From NCBI RefSeq assembly GCF_030463565.1, contig NC_134646.1, positions 10,010,001-10,074,000 of the forward strand: a stretch of 64,000 nucleotides of DNA, written 5' to 3'. Source of the stretch: Pelecanus crispus. Its lineage: Eukaryota > Chordata > Aves > Pelecaniformes > Pelecanidae. The position numbers and the translations under genes are program-made. Below, one piece after another: positions 13,801 to 28,800 of this stretch (positions are counted from its first letter, which is position 1; every line of letters begins with the position of its first letter). A model generated the notes under the pieces. The model saw nothing but the letters and a program-made list of their open reading frames with translations, ran no database searches and was not told where the DNA came from.

Positions 13801-16800
13801 TAAATAAATTTAATCCATAAATAGGTGAGGTCTTTTGGTCTCCCACATAATTTGTTACAAGTTCCTGGTTCATTCAAAAATATGACGATTGCGATGCGCA
13901 GACCTTCTCTTAGCATACTTTATCAACTTCCATGTACTTCATTTCTACGTACCCAACTATAGATATGCAATACTCAGCTTTCCATGCTCTATTTATCCCT
14001 GAAAGAAACAGGGATACATAAGAAAAGGCATCACATGGGAGATGTGTTCTAGAGCACAGAATCTCACTGTCAAGATGCTTGTGACCTGTAAGAATATGCA
14101 TAACTCGAGGAATAAATGTACATAAAGAAATGCATGGATTTGCAGAATTGTATTATTTCATGCAGAGCCAGGCAAGATTCTCAGTAAAAGATATGATTCT
14201 ATGCACATAAGGCAAGCCTGCATATTAAAAATGAATTTTCAATGCAAATATCCTTTACACCTAAATATGAATCTCTGCACTGACTGTTAAGACACTGCAC
14301 ACAGTTGCTTTTGTGAAGTAACATGAAAGACACTGTATGTTGCATTAATGTCTGGAGACATGCAGGATGTAATATGTTACACAGTAATAAAGCATAGTCC
14401 TAGACAGTTATCCATTAATCATATTTTACTTAGCTTACTTTTACCTAAATTTAGTATTTTTCCTTGATAAACAAAAACTGTAAGTCTCAAATGTTCTGCT
14501 ATCAAAAATACTTTCATTAGTCAACACCATACCATCTGAAGAGCTGAAAGTTCTTCTGTTAGTCGAGAAATCTGCACATTATATTGCTTCTTTGCAGAGT
14601 CTACCTGTGATCAAAACCAAAGTAAAACCAAAAAATTAATCCTGTGAACTATTTTTCCATCCTGTTTTTTTTTAATATATATATATGTAGTCTATATGTG
14701 GTGCATGTATATAAATATGGAAATATATGGGTCTGCAATAACTGACAAATCTTACTACGTAGATGTTAGAAAGGATGTTTATTATCAGTACATACTACTT
14801 CAACTATGGGTGTTTAGAAAAAAAAGCAGAAGGAAGACATCACAACAAGGCCTTACAAAAAGAACAGTAAGAGTGTCAGGAAAGCTGCTGTCCATTAGGT
14901 GCACATTATTAGCATTTGCAATTTGTGTAACATATTTTTAGATCACATAACAAAAGAAGTATTTGTTAATACCTGGAGAAACATGACAACTCGTAGTTTA
15001 AAAGTTTACTTTTTATCCTTTGGATAGATTCACTTTTACTGAGAGAATTTCAAAATAGGAAATAGGACATTCCTAAATTCTGATTAGTAAATCATTGTCA
15101 CAACTAGAGGCTTATCCTAAGTTGCTCTTTAGCTCTTGCACCTTCTCCAAATCATCTTTGACATTAACGATCACAGTTTTAAATAATCCCCACAATTTTT
15201 GTGATTCTTTCAGGTAACCACCAAGCAGAAGGCACAAACCATCTTTATCCTCATTTTAAAGGTTCTGAAAACTTAAGCAGTATATTCCCTAAACCTCTTG
15301 AAATGAAAGGATTGGAAAGAATCCTTTCATCCTTATACAGTACATAGGCACATTGTGTCATAGTGAAGAAAGTGAAAGGAGGCAAAATCAGTTACACCAA
15401 TGAAAACTTACAAATGAGATAATTGCTTTACACTGTTGTCCACTTGCAACAGAAGACATTGCCAACACATGCCTGTAACAAGCCCTTATTTCCTCTGGAG
15501 TTTGCCTTAAAATAAAGCAAGTCTCTTTGACAGGCAGATAGTTACTGAGAACCTCCAAGCAGATTAGTCTGCACTTTAACTGCAGATGGGACATGACACG
15601 GAGAAAATTAATTTTGTGACTAGTCTTTTATCAGAAGAGCTTCAATTTTTCGGCTGCTCATAATAATAATAATAAAAAAATCATAAAGAGACTACATCAT
15701 CTTTTTTTAGTCATTTCTCTACCAGATTCTGATTCCTAAGCATGCTGTGATATTGAACCTTTTGACTATTAGCTGTGCTTGCTAGAAGGGTCTTACTTGC
15801 CTAAATAGGGGAATATTTTTAAAAACTGAGATGCCAAAAAAATGATAGTATAACTTTCAATAGGTCCTATCATCTGAACGTACATGACAGCTTCCATTCC
15901 AAGATGAGGCCATGTATCATAAATTAAATACCTTGATACCAATATAATGCTCAGTCTGTTGACGTGCTACTGAACAGAATCTCTGAAATCAAAGTGCCAT
16001 TCTTTACATCTTCACAGTGCAGCCTTCTCTATAGCAGTGTCTGCACAGACATCAACACTTTTGGTTTAAGAGATTTAAGAATATCATTTGGTTCAGAAGA
16101 ATATATGTTTAGATAACAAAGCTGAATAGTACAGTACTGTCAGCATGCTGCCTTGCTACCTGTATTATCAAAACACTAGTAAGAAAGCTGCTCATGATGA
16201 CCGTGCACCATCAACAGCTTTTCACGCTGAGGAAAACCAAAAAATCTTCCCATTCTTTCTAAACATCGTAACTTACTGCCTTTCTAACTCTTGCAGCAGT
16301 ATCTTCTGCAAGTTGAGACATTTCATCTTTCATTTTTTTGATTTCCTCTTCCTTTTGTTTCTCCCCGAAGACTGCCTAGAAAAAAAAACAACTTTAAATA
16401 CTACTGATAATATTTCAGTGATGACAGTATCTAGCACTGAGAGAAGAAACCACACACAGTCACTCTTCAGAAAACCTTTTTTCCTTTTTACTTTGCAGTA
16501 GCTGACACCGAGACCCAACAAGAAAACAAGAACACCAAGAACATTTTGCACTATATGCACATTCTTGTAAATCAGAACCACACAAAAAGTTAGTGTCAGT
16601 ACATGCCTTTTTCTATTGGGACTTATTATTTGGACTTTCAGATTTTGGCTGGGCATGGAATTATACAGAAGAAAGCATAGGAACTCAGACGAAAAGACAA
16701 AGCTACTCTCCAATGTTCTCATCTGGGGCCAGGATGTGTAATAAAAAATGCCAACAATGAGGCATAGAAAGTCCTCTGTATAGAAAACAGAATACCTGTA

Positions 16801-19800
16801 TACACACACACACAGGTGCTCCTACACATAGCTAAGCATTTTTTATGGCTGATATACTGAATTACTCATCTCCCAGAAAACTAAAAGTAAAGGAATAAAA
16901 ATTTATAAGCAACTAAGGAATGTGTATGCAGTCCCTTTCACGGTGGGTAACAATGAATCAAACAGTTCTTTAGCATACAAAAATGGCAAGAATTACAGAA
17001 AAAGGTGTAGCATGGAACCCTTCCTCTGGAGATGCAAGGAAGCTACTGATGTTAAAGTATAATAGGAGGTGCTGGTCTGAAAAGATTACGGAATATAGAC
17101 TTCTTGATGGGTGAGATGAAAAATCCTAGGTGGCACATAGAGAATATGTAGATACATAAAGGGAGAAAGACATAAAAATATCCCTAGGCTGAATTTATGT
17201 CATCCAATATAGAAGATTATTCACTTCAGGCAGTAATATGCCACTTCATCGGTCATACTCTCTTTTACTGCTCCCATTCAATTCAACTTTGTATTTCATT
17301 TCTCAAACTACTCTTTTAAAATTCTTCTGATGTCTTTTTGTAAGCTTAGCTTTGTGTGCTTTATAATGTTAACATAACAGAAGCAGCATTATTATGACAG
17401 CCTGTTACTCCCGCCCCTTAATCACTTACAGAGCAAGGAGAAACCTCTGTGACCACAGTTTAAAACAGAAAGAGTTAACTGATATACATATTATGCTGCT
17501 TTTTTTTTTATCCTGTTCATTAATAAACTTCCCAGTTTGAAAAATTCAGGACTTTTTAGCCAAAGCAGTAAATTAACAAGTGTCTGCAAATTCCAGTTTA
17601 TTCTTACTACAGCATTAATCTAAACTGTTAGTTATAACAAGCTGCTTATTTATCTGTAACTGTTCAGTTACTGTCTTAGAGACACAATTTACATCACATT
17701 AATTTTTACTGGGCCGCTTCTTTCTGTCAGCTTCATGTGAGTGGCACCAAATGATCTGCTGGACTACTTTTGGATGAAAAATGGTGTTCTAACACTGCTT
17801 GGATGTACTAATACTTAGCAGACTGGACATGTGATTTACACTCCTTACCGGTAATTTTCAAATGACAGAGTGTCTTCTGGTTTTTAAACTCTGAAAAAAA
17901 AGATTTTATTTTTACCTTTCATTCTTCATTCTCCCCACTATCAGGCTGTAGGGGAATGCTGTTAAGGATCAAAATATCTTACTAAGAAAAAGGAACCGAC
18001 AAGTCCAAAGGTGGCCATCAAGAGCTGGAGTATGTAAAACTTCATTTTTCACCCCTTTCTGAAGCAGAGCCCAGCAGGTAAAGGGAATTATTGGTCAGTT
18101 CATAAAGCAAGTGAGATGCAGAAAGGTATGAGGAAATTAGGAAAAGATGCCACCGAAGGGTTTCCTAAATGACTATAAATACATGGGAAGAAAGACTATA
18201 ACAAGATGATAAACCTCTTTTGTATAACAAGAAGAATCACAGCAGTTTAACTGCAGTAATGACCAGAACCCTAAGCATTATCAGTATTTTTAATCTATTC
18301 TGGAAGCAGGCCAGAAGGTAGCAGCATCTCTTTAAAGCAGTTAGTTCCCTTTTCTGCCAGAAAAAAGGAGGCAGGTCTGCCTCCTTTGTCACAGAACTGA
18401 AATCAGCAAGAGCAACACTAACTTTAATATTCCAAAAGTTAAACATAAAAAGCTAGTTTAGATAATGAGTAGGGTCCTCAAGTTTGAAAAGCAACTTCAG
18501 ACTAAAAGGGAGCATTTATCTCCTTAATTGCTCAACAGTTCAACACGTTAGCCCAGATACAAACAATTCTAAGATTCTCCATTTATTCCTACAGACATTA
18601 ACTAAACTGTGTTTCACTTACTGATGGCTACAGTCACCGGATGTGCATTAAAGTTCTGTCTTGCCAGCAAACACAATTCATTAGATTTCTAAAAGCCTGA
18701 CTTGAACTGAAGCTTCGCATTAAAACACAGAGAGCCCATATTAGACAAAAGTTTACCAAGCCCTGTATCCTATCTCCTAAAGGGGCAAACAGCAGATACT
18801 TCAGGAAAGTTAAGAACTGGGAAAGCAGGGTGACTATTTTTTTGATCAACAGACACGTCAAGACTGGCCGGATTAGACCCTGTTCTTTAGGAAGTTTTGG
18901 TGGATTGTCCTGTAGTGAATTTGACTCTTTTCATATCTATACTTTTGGCATACACATCATCCTGTAACAGTTTAATGACATATTGTACACAAAAACTTGT
19001 TTAAAGGCCTCTCCACATGTCTAGTTTTCTTTGTTGACTCCTCCCGCACTTTCCTAATTCTCGTATGTCTTGCCTGAAATGGGCTGATCAAAACTGCACG
19101 TGAAGGTACACTATGTTTAAAGGCACCTTTATTTTTAACTCTCATTCTGAACATTCTATTCATTGTATTGAGGACCACTGAGGATTGCATGAACATATTC
19201 TTATGAGACATCCACACCATTTCCTAAACCATTTTTTGACTGGCAAGACTAAATTCAGTACCCAGTATGGCACATTTGAATTTCTTCTGACATTTTATAA
19301 TACACTAATAAACGCCTTTAAAATTTTTTCCTGACTGCAGACTTCACCCACTCATCACCACTCATCCTCCTCCCAGAGGAGGCCACAAAAATGATCTGAG
19401 GGCTGGAGCACCTCTCCTGCAAGGACAGGCTGAGAGAGTTGGGGTTGTTCAGTCTAGAGAAGAGAAGGCTGCGGGGAGACCTTATTGCGGCCTTTCAGTA
19501 CTTAAAGAGGGCCTATAGGAAAGACAGGGACAATCTCTTTAGCAAGGCCTGTTGTGACAGGACAAGGAGTAATGGTTTTAAACTAAAGAAGAGTAGATTT
19601 AGACTGGATATAAGGAAGAAATTTTTTACAGTGAGGGTGGTGAAGCACAGGAATGGGTTGCCCAGAGAGGCAGTGGAGGCCCCATCCCTAGAAATGTTCA
19701 AGGTCAGGTTGGACGGGGCTCTGAGCAACCTGATCTGGTTAAAGCTGTCCCTGCTCACTGCAGGGGGGGGTTGGACTAGAAGACCTTTAAAGGTCCCTTC

Positions 19801-22800
19801 CAACCCAAAATGTTCTATGATTCTATGATTACTCAGTCACTTTTCCAGGTTTCTTCTGAATAATTAAGATCTGAACACAGAACTCACTCTCTTGGTGACC
19901 TAAGTCCATCATATAACAAAAAATCCCTTTAGCTTAACTATTCTTTCCTAACCATTCGTATGTTATAAATTTATAACAGGACCTTCCTTTTTATTCTGAC
20001 AGTCCAATTTGTTTATAAGTATTTGATAAGAAACTCTGTCAAAAATTTTTCAAAATTCAAGTTCAGGTACAGTATTATCACCTAGATCACCTTTCTCCAG
20101 GCATTCAACATATTCTTTGAAATTTATACTGTATGACAAGTCTACGTAATGTATGGTCATATCACAGTTTGCTATCTTACGCATTACTAAGTTTAGTACA
20201 ACAGACATAAAAGAAGCTTGGTTGTGTATGCACATATGCCTGTAAGAATACATAATCAGGCACTTCACAACTCTAAGTGATGAAAGTATTCTAATATCTA
20301 AGAAATATCTTCATCCATTGCCTTACCTGACTTTTTTGTAGGTTAGCTTCTTCTAAGAGCTGTATGCAATCTTGGACTTTTGCAACAGCATCATACTTCT
20401 CCCTTTCTAGATTAGCATGCTTTGTCTGAAGCTCTCCGATTTGTTTCTCCAGGGTGGTTCTTTCTGTTCTCAGCTGTTCAGCATCTTGGACAGTAACACG
20501 TAATCTACAAGACAGTAATAATTTTACTCATTTAACAATAATTCTTTCACACTAATTCTAATTCTTTCACTAATTCTTTCAAACTAAACTAACAGGAAGT
20601 ATTTATTCGTAAGTTGCCAAAACTGCATTTCTGGTTTTCTGCTTGCTTTTGGACAGTGTCTTTGAGTTTAATATTCATCAAGTCCTAGAAAGAAACAGAA
20701 TTAAAGGAGTTAACTCAGATATCTAATCTCTGAAGATCCTTAGAAGAATGTTGCTATCCTGGGATACATCACTGAAAATGTTCTATATTAAAATGGAATA
20801 GAACAGCCCCAGAAGGAATAAAGTTTTCCTCTGTGGGGGAAATGGAATAATTGGATGTGGGCAAGGAAGATGCAGCTATACCATTAGAACAAGAAAACCA
20901 CTGGTAATTTTACAAGAGCTCAGAAATTCTTATTGTTTAATTATGATTGTCAGAACTGGCAGGCATGAGAAAGGGCAAGAGAGTCTCAGTGGTACCCTCA
21001 AAAAATCTCTGAAAGTTCCACAAGTGCTGCTGGTTCAATAAAGTGCAGTTCTAAATATCCATAGTGAGCACTTTGGCAACACTTGGGCTGCCTTTTCAAG
21101 CAGCCATGCTTTTTTACTTTCTAACATTTGTAATAAAACATACAAAGACTACCACTCTGTTTTTGTAGAACCAAAGCACAATTTTCGCAGAACCAAAAAC
21201 CTACAAAATATAATAAGACTAGCTGTTGTGGTTTAACCCCAGCCAGAAAGTAAGCACCATGCAGCTGCTCGCTCACTCCCCCTGCCCCAGTGGGATGGGG
21301 GAGAGAATCGGAAGAGTAAGAGTGAGAAAAACCCCTGGGTTGAGATAAGAACAGTTTAATAATTGAAACAAAATAAAATAGTAGTAATAATAATAACAAT
21401 ACAATAATAATAGTAATAATAATATACAAAGCAAGTGATGCACAATGTAATTGCTCACCACCCGCCGACCGATATCCAGCCAGCTCCCAAGCAGCGATCG
21501 CTGCCCCCCAGCCAACTCCCTGCAGCTTATATACTGAGCATGATGCCACATGGTATGGAATAGCCCTTTGGGCAGTTTGGATCAACTGTCCTGGCTGTGC
21601 CCCCTCCCAGCTTGTTGTGCACCTGGCAGAGCATGGGAAGCTGAAAAGTCCTTGACTAGTGTGTAAGCACTACTTCACAACAACTAAAACATCAGTGTGT
21701 TATCAGCATTATTCTCATACTAAATCCAAAACACAGCACTATGCCTGCTACTAGGAAGAAAATTAACTCTATCCCAGCTGAAACCAGGACACTAGCTAAT
21801 TCCTTAAGACATTCTAAAACAAATTTAAGAGCCTCTGCAATGCTTAGGCCAGTCAAATTCATTAAGTAGACATAGCCACACAAGTCTGTGCAACTCCTTG
21901 AGGCAGTACTTGACCACATAGTCACAAGGCTGGTTCCCTTGTGTAATTATTTGGTTTCTAGAGTTATTGCAGAGATCTGCTAACCACACTCACCAGGCTG
22001 CGACCAAGAAGGGAAGATGAACAGTCACACAATTATTTCCGTAAGAAATCTATGAATTCTTCTTAGCTATCAGGTCATTTGACTAACGTTAATAACCATT
22101 CATGATACTTGAATCAAAATCACTGTGCGCAGCTAAGCGTGATATCCTTGGAAAGTGAAGGGGGTAAAAAAACCCCGCACAAAAGAACCTGATCGAGTCT
22201 TAGATCTTCCAGTAGATAGGGCTGGAATTAAAGTTCTACTCCTTACCAGGTATTCAAACTACTTTTGTAACTCGCATTTATTGTTAAGTGTGCTTTAACA
22301 GTTTTATTAAATAATCTTTTTTGTATAAAAATTGCTGAACTAAGACCTGAAACCAACTCTTACTTAACACGGAAAGAAAAGTCTGTACTCGCCTCAGAAA
22401 GAACTAGTTTACATAAATATTTTCAAATTTCAGTGTGAATGTTTTTCTTTAGAACTCCACCTAAAGCTAACTAGACTTGAGTAACTAGAACTTCTCCACT
22501 AGAATGAAAAACATATGCCTCATTTTTTCCTCCATTACAGTCAATAAAATCAGGTGGTCTGTTTTACCATTTTAAATATGCTGAAATCATAAGGTGTTCT
22601 GAAAGGTTGCAGAATAGAACAAGTAAGATAGAGAGCAGCCTAGCATAAGATATCTGTGTATTTTGAGAAAACAGAATTGCTCAGAAACGCAAAACCAAGA
22701 GGCTGAAAAAGAAACGTAGTATTTTATCTCACTTGCACGTATCCTGTTACTAACACCCAATGAGCTATCTTTACCTTGTTTCTAACTGTTTTATACTAGA

Positions 22801-25800
22801 CTGCATTTGCTGCAAGCGTTTGTCAGATGCCATTTCTCTTTGCTGGGCAGATATCACATCTTCTTCCTAGAAAGAATATACGTATTATCCAGACATCATC
22901 TGAGCTTTCCTGAACAAAATAAAGATATACTAACATAAAACAAGTTAGAGAACCACTTGCAATGAATTTAGCATCGGCATTCAGATAACTGACGAACCAT
23001 TCAATTGCAATAGAAGATTATTCCTTTCTCTAGAATACCTTTCTCTCCAATTGGCCTTGAAGCTTCTCTGTTAATCTGGTCAACTCATCAAGCTTAGCAT
23101 TTGCTGCCCGCCCATCTATTTTGGCTTGCCTGTATAAAGAAAACAGTCTATGAATTACATTTCAATTATTATAGGAGAAAAAAAATTACTCCATTGCAAC
23201 TTTTGTGAAATAGCTGTGAAGGGCAGTCAGATTTCATAATCCTGTTCCTACAGGGCAGAAAAGGTTTCCCCCTTCTTCTCCTTCTTACTATGTGGCAGTG
23301 AGAGAGGAATACCAAATGCATTAAACAATTGTCCTGTGGAAATTAATTCTTAAAGATAGCTTAACAAGAAGAGGTATGTGTTAAGTATTTGGAGGACTAG
23401 GCAATCAAAAACTTTAAGTGATTCAATAACTCAAATATAATTGGCCACAGATACTTAATGAAGAAATATTTTTCAGAATTAGATTTCACTTTTTAAAGCA
23501 ATTTGACTCGGAATTAAGAAAAAAAAAATCATTAACCACTTCTGAAGAATTTAACTGATGTGCTGTGTAATCTGAAGAGGTTTGACGAGCTGAAACAGAA
23601 AAGGAAAAAAAAAAAAGGACTAGTTAATGAATCAGACTTCCTCCTCAGTAGACAAGCTTATTCAAATGAGCAACCCTCCTACTCCTCTGACTTGGGAACA
23701 GGAAGACATACAGGGTCCTTCACCTGGGGTGTAACCCAACTATTCAGGCTGCATATTAGGCTAAATTTAAAGACCAATGATTGACTGTATGATAAAGTTA
23801 AAAAAGAGCAAACGTATTAGATAATCTAACGCACACTGGAGCACTAATAGCCATGAAAGAAGCTAGAAAATATTTAATACTGTTACGAATCAACTTCAGG
23901 CAAAAATTCCTTACAGAAATAATATTTTTGATTTAATGGCATAAAAGACAAGAGCATATTACACCTATATGAAAGTCTTAAGCAAAATATACATAATCCC
24001 AGCAATTCTACAGCATATACTTAATTTCAGCTTAATTAATCAGAAAGCCTAATTTTGTTATCTTTAAAAAGCAAAACCAAAGAAAAAACCATTATTCCCG
24101 GACATATGGTCCTCATTGCAGGTCCAAACCTTTGATTTTACTCCATCTGAATCATGCACCCTTCTCCTAAGGAAAGTACTGTTAAGTTTATGAGAACATT
24201 AAGTTGCTTCCCCCCAAAACATTTAAAAGTATTTAAAATGTGCTGTAAAACAAAACAAACTAACAACTCAAAACCCAGCACAAGAAAGGAAAAATAAGAA
24301 AAATATAAAGAGGTCATAAAACTCAGAACAGCTTAAGTATTAAAAATGCATTTTAATGACCAAATTCAGTTTCAGGTAACATTTAGAGGTGCGTGCTTAA
24401 CACACAACAAATCAATTCTAAAGATGCAGCTTTTATTCTTCACTGTGCAAGATATCTTTAACATAATCTTGGCAAGTTATCTCTGTTTAAAAGCTTTAAG
24501 ATTCTGAAATACCGATACCTGCCTGAGCAATGCCAAGTTTCCATCCTAGCAATGCCAAGGCGCATTGCAAAATGGTGTTTTTTTAAAACTACGTTTCCTC
24601 TCCAGACTTGTTACTCTATCACCATAAATCAAAACACTAAAGCACTAATAAGTGCTTTAATAAAAATTCTAGTATATAAATAAATGAAATATATTCAAAC
24701 CTCAATTCTCTACAGAAATGCATCAAATATTACACTGTCTCTATGCATGGCAGATTATGACCCCTTAACAGCTAGCATAACTACATAAATAGTACGTAAA
24801 AAGTACAGTGTAACTATACATTTTATATTGGGTTTATATTAACACTGATGAAAAGCAATGACTCAGTTCTCAAACACTTCTTAAGAAGTTGTTGCCCAAA
24901 TTTCAGGTTTTTTATTTTGGGTAAGGTCAGCTTCTGATCTAAAGGAAAAAAGCTAATATCATCCTGAAAGTAACTTCCAGCAGGACTCTTAATTTTGTCT
25001 TCTTTTCCCCAGATTACTTGCCAAAACTTAATCTGGCAGTCTTCCTTTAGGCACACATACTGGAGATATAGGATGACAATATATCAGGAGCACGTTTAAG
25101 GTGTTTTATGGCTACGTGTCTCAAACTATATACTTTGCTATATATTAATCTTAAAATACCTAAAATTTATCAACGTACATTTATAAGCTTAGCAACATCA
25201 AAAGCTCCAAAATTACACTCAATCTAGGCCATACAAACTTAAATCAAACCTAAATTCTCCAATACATAAGTTGGGGTTTTTTTAAATCTACTTTTCCTCT
25301 CCAGACTTGTTACTCTATCACCATAAATCGATGTAAACCTATTAAAAACATCCAAAAGGATTAGAATTGTCTGCAATACATGCTATATAATCCATGCAAA
25401 CTACATGTATGTAACTTCACGTTAGAGAAACAACTGGTGAAAATATTCCAGACTTCTTGGAGAATCACTGCAGCACTCACTTCAGAGCTGTATAAAGCTG
25501 CTGTCATTAGCTTTGTGAGTATTACATAGTACTGTTTTTAGGGTTGCAAGAACTTTTAGCTGATCTGAGAGGAATGTGAGAGTAATCAGTGCCTGTAATT
25601 AGAGATGCCAAATTCCTCTAAAACCCTCTTTGCCCAAAACTGAGGACGCTATGAGGAGAGTAACGACGACAAAGGTTGCTCGTGATCATTGCCAGCCAAA
25701 TTAAACAGTTACGAGGAGACTTCTGACAAGATGACAGCTTGAAAGGAGACATGAAAACTTGTGGCTGTGGGTGACGGACCTTAGAGTGACAGCCCAGCAG

Positions 25801-28800
25801 TGAAGCTGTGTTTGACACTGTCAGGAGTCACTGCATGGGCATTGCCACCTTTTCCCAAACCTGAGAGCAGCCGCCCCACCAGACACCATGAGTAGCCTGC
25901 ACCCAGCTGGCAGCCCAGGGTGAAATAAATGGGGACCAACATATGAGGTGTGTGCACGGGAACTCAAGGGGTGCTTTCTCAGCAGAGCACAACTAGCAGA
26001 CTTCAGGAAGCAGCACAAGTACACATGAAGCTGGAGCCCCCACACCTCCAGCAGGAGGGGTGTGCAGGTGGCGGAACATGTACTTCCCAAAAAGGGAGTA
26101 TCTGTGCACACGTGCACACACTTTTAATCCATGCTTCCTGTGAGAGAGGGTGTGCGTACCTAAGAAAAGAGCGTGTGAGATCAGTATTTCATGGGATCAA
26201 TTACAGAAGGCTGTTTACAGATTTCTCTTTGTTTCTTAATATATCACAAATGCCTAGTATCACAGTTTACCTGTCATATTATTAATATTGATCATTAATG
26301 TATAGGCCACTGATTGTACATTTATTGATTAGTGGCATGCAGTTAACTGCTTTGATTGACTTAAGCCACGTTTGTTGAGCAGTCATGCCCAGCTAGAACT
26401 TATTAACTCAGAAATCTCTGTGTTCTGAAATGAGATGACTTCTCCAGTCCTGTGGATGGAAGTCTAAATTCACTCACAATTTCACTATTAACAAAAAAAA
26501 CCCCAGCAACTAATCAGAAACATGTGTATATATTTGGGCATGTGTGAGTGAAAGTTAAGAGCAAGATGGTCCACTGGCTTTCAGTCAGTCCCAAGGACTT
26601 TTTGATACACCTTCTTCCTCAAGCAGTAGTTTAAGCAGAAAACATGCACTTGCCTTCTACTATCCACACTCACTCCCATATAGGAAGTTATACAGATCCT
26701 TTTGTGTATGCATGACTACAAATCAAAGACTTTGGTCATTTGGGTTGTCATGCCATATTCTAAATTATTTGATCAAAGTAGTATCATTAAGGAATTTCAT
26801 ATAACTCCAAGGATCAAGCCTAAAAAAGCATTTCCTTTTAAAAAATGAAATAAAGATGAGACCAAAGGAAATCATGACATCTGTAATTTTGACAAAAACA
26901 GTCAACTGGCTGCTCAATCACAGCCCGAATGATTTTAAGTTTGGGGTGGGTTTTTTTATTCTTTTTAATCAAAACCACTGAGAGTATTAGAAATGCAGTA
27001 ACAAACTGAATGTTGATAGCATTTATTGAATGTCTAAAATAGGTTCAGTTAATGCTAATTGCTTTCATACCCACTTATTACATGAGTTGATGTAAGCATG
27101 TCAAAGATTTACAGATGAATGAGATACCAAAACAGTAATTCAGTACTAATACCCTCTCCAAGGAAACAAATTGTAAAAAAGTAGGGATATGAAAGTGGTG
27201 TTCTTTCCCTTTTAAGAAGTAAATAGTAGCATGCACAAGCAAACTGCAAGTGATGACTGAGTTTGGAAATACTTTATTTTAGCAAATACCCTGAATACCA
27301 CCTTAATCTTTGAATGCTTGTCACAATATTTTCCTTCTCCAAAACACGCTATTTTTTATAATAGTTTTTCCATGGAAAAATATTGACTAATAAAAATAAG
27401 AGGTGCTAACAAGTCTCCCTCAAAAACACATCTTCAGTGATTGAGGTAACTTGGCATTTGTAAGCAGGTTCTGGTGCTAAATTTATTGTACAAAGGAAAT
27501 GTAAAAATAAACATTGTTTAAAACAAATAAAATGTTTCTAGTAAGTAAATCATAATGTACTAAGCAGGGGGTGAAAGCTGAATACTAGAAGCAGCTGATT
27601 TTTATTGCTCTAACAGCAATAAAGTTTAGATACAACCAATCTTGAAAAAAAAAAAAGACCAATTTTTAAATTGGTTAATAAATACTCAACAATGATCAAT
27701 ATTCAACACTAATGAATCTGTTCATTCGCTCTAAACCTGTATCTTGCACTGTGGGTATTGTGACTCAGTAACTTTAATATCTACGAATAGTACAACTAGA
27801 CTCATTAAACAGATGCTGAAATTTGTGTAACACCCAATTTTTACAGTGATAAGCACTTAGCATTCCAACAGATACCAATTACTCTCATGTAATATTTTGT
27901 ATGGGTTTGGAAGAGAGGAGAGGGAACGTCTGATGTAGCCATTCTTTCTTGGAGGGATAAAATCAGTATCAGCATGCGTTCAGCCAACCTAGGTTTCTGA
28001 ACACCAGTATTACCTGCAAACCCTGCATACAAAGTTGAGTGCATGAACGCATGCGTGTGAACAAACACATACAGCCATCTTTAACTATTTACATAAAAAT
28101 GGAAATTATTTTTACCATTTTGGGGGTGATGTTCCTTAAAATCAAAAGATAAAACTAACTAAAACATCATAGCAGATGAACCATACTAAATATTTTAATC
28201 ACAGTATCAAAGCAAAATATGATAATTAAACTAAAATTTAAGTACATTTTAAAATAAACTTTTAAGTTTACAAGTTTAAAATTTATAAAGTTTGTTTAAA
28301 GCTTTAGGTAACGCTATACAAAAAAATATCACTGGTTGATAATGAATCTGTTTCCTTTTTATTGTCAATCCACAAATTCACTGTTTACTGAAATTAAATT
28401 TTAGTTTGACCTCAACCATCACTAAGTATAAGAGTTAACAGATACAGTAAACTGGCATTGAACAGACTATTGCTGTAAATACAAATAATCATGAAACCAT
28501 CTCGCAGGTATTTTTCTCATTTTCTTTGATATACTTCAGGAATATAATTAACACTTCTCTTACCTCTAACTTCCAAAGAGCCTGTAGTTTAGAGCTCTTT
28601 ACTGACAAACAGTGAATGGAAATTTTATTAAAAACATTAAAACGTGAACATTCAAATTTCAGAACTGTAACGAGTAATGATGTAACTGGATTTTGAGCAA
28701 GTTGTTTCTAATGAAAACCCATCTTCAGAGTCAATTTTGTTGTGATACTGACACTTTGTTCCTTTTAAATCCAAGGTCAAATACTGAATATTTCAGGAAA

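Noticed and set aside
16330..16809. 159-codon minus-strand frame
   Set aside because: It is a different frame running across SCLT1 exon 13 and its intron; the exon's true frame gives the family coiled coil.
21121..21585. 154-codon minus-strand frame with Ile/Leu/Tyr runs
   Set aside because: It comes from translation of the solo LTR and its AAT tract, not a gene.
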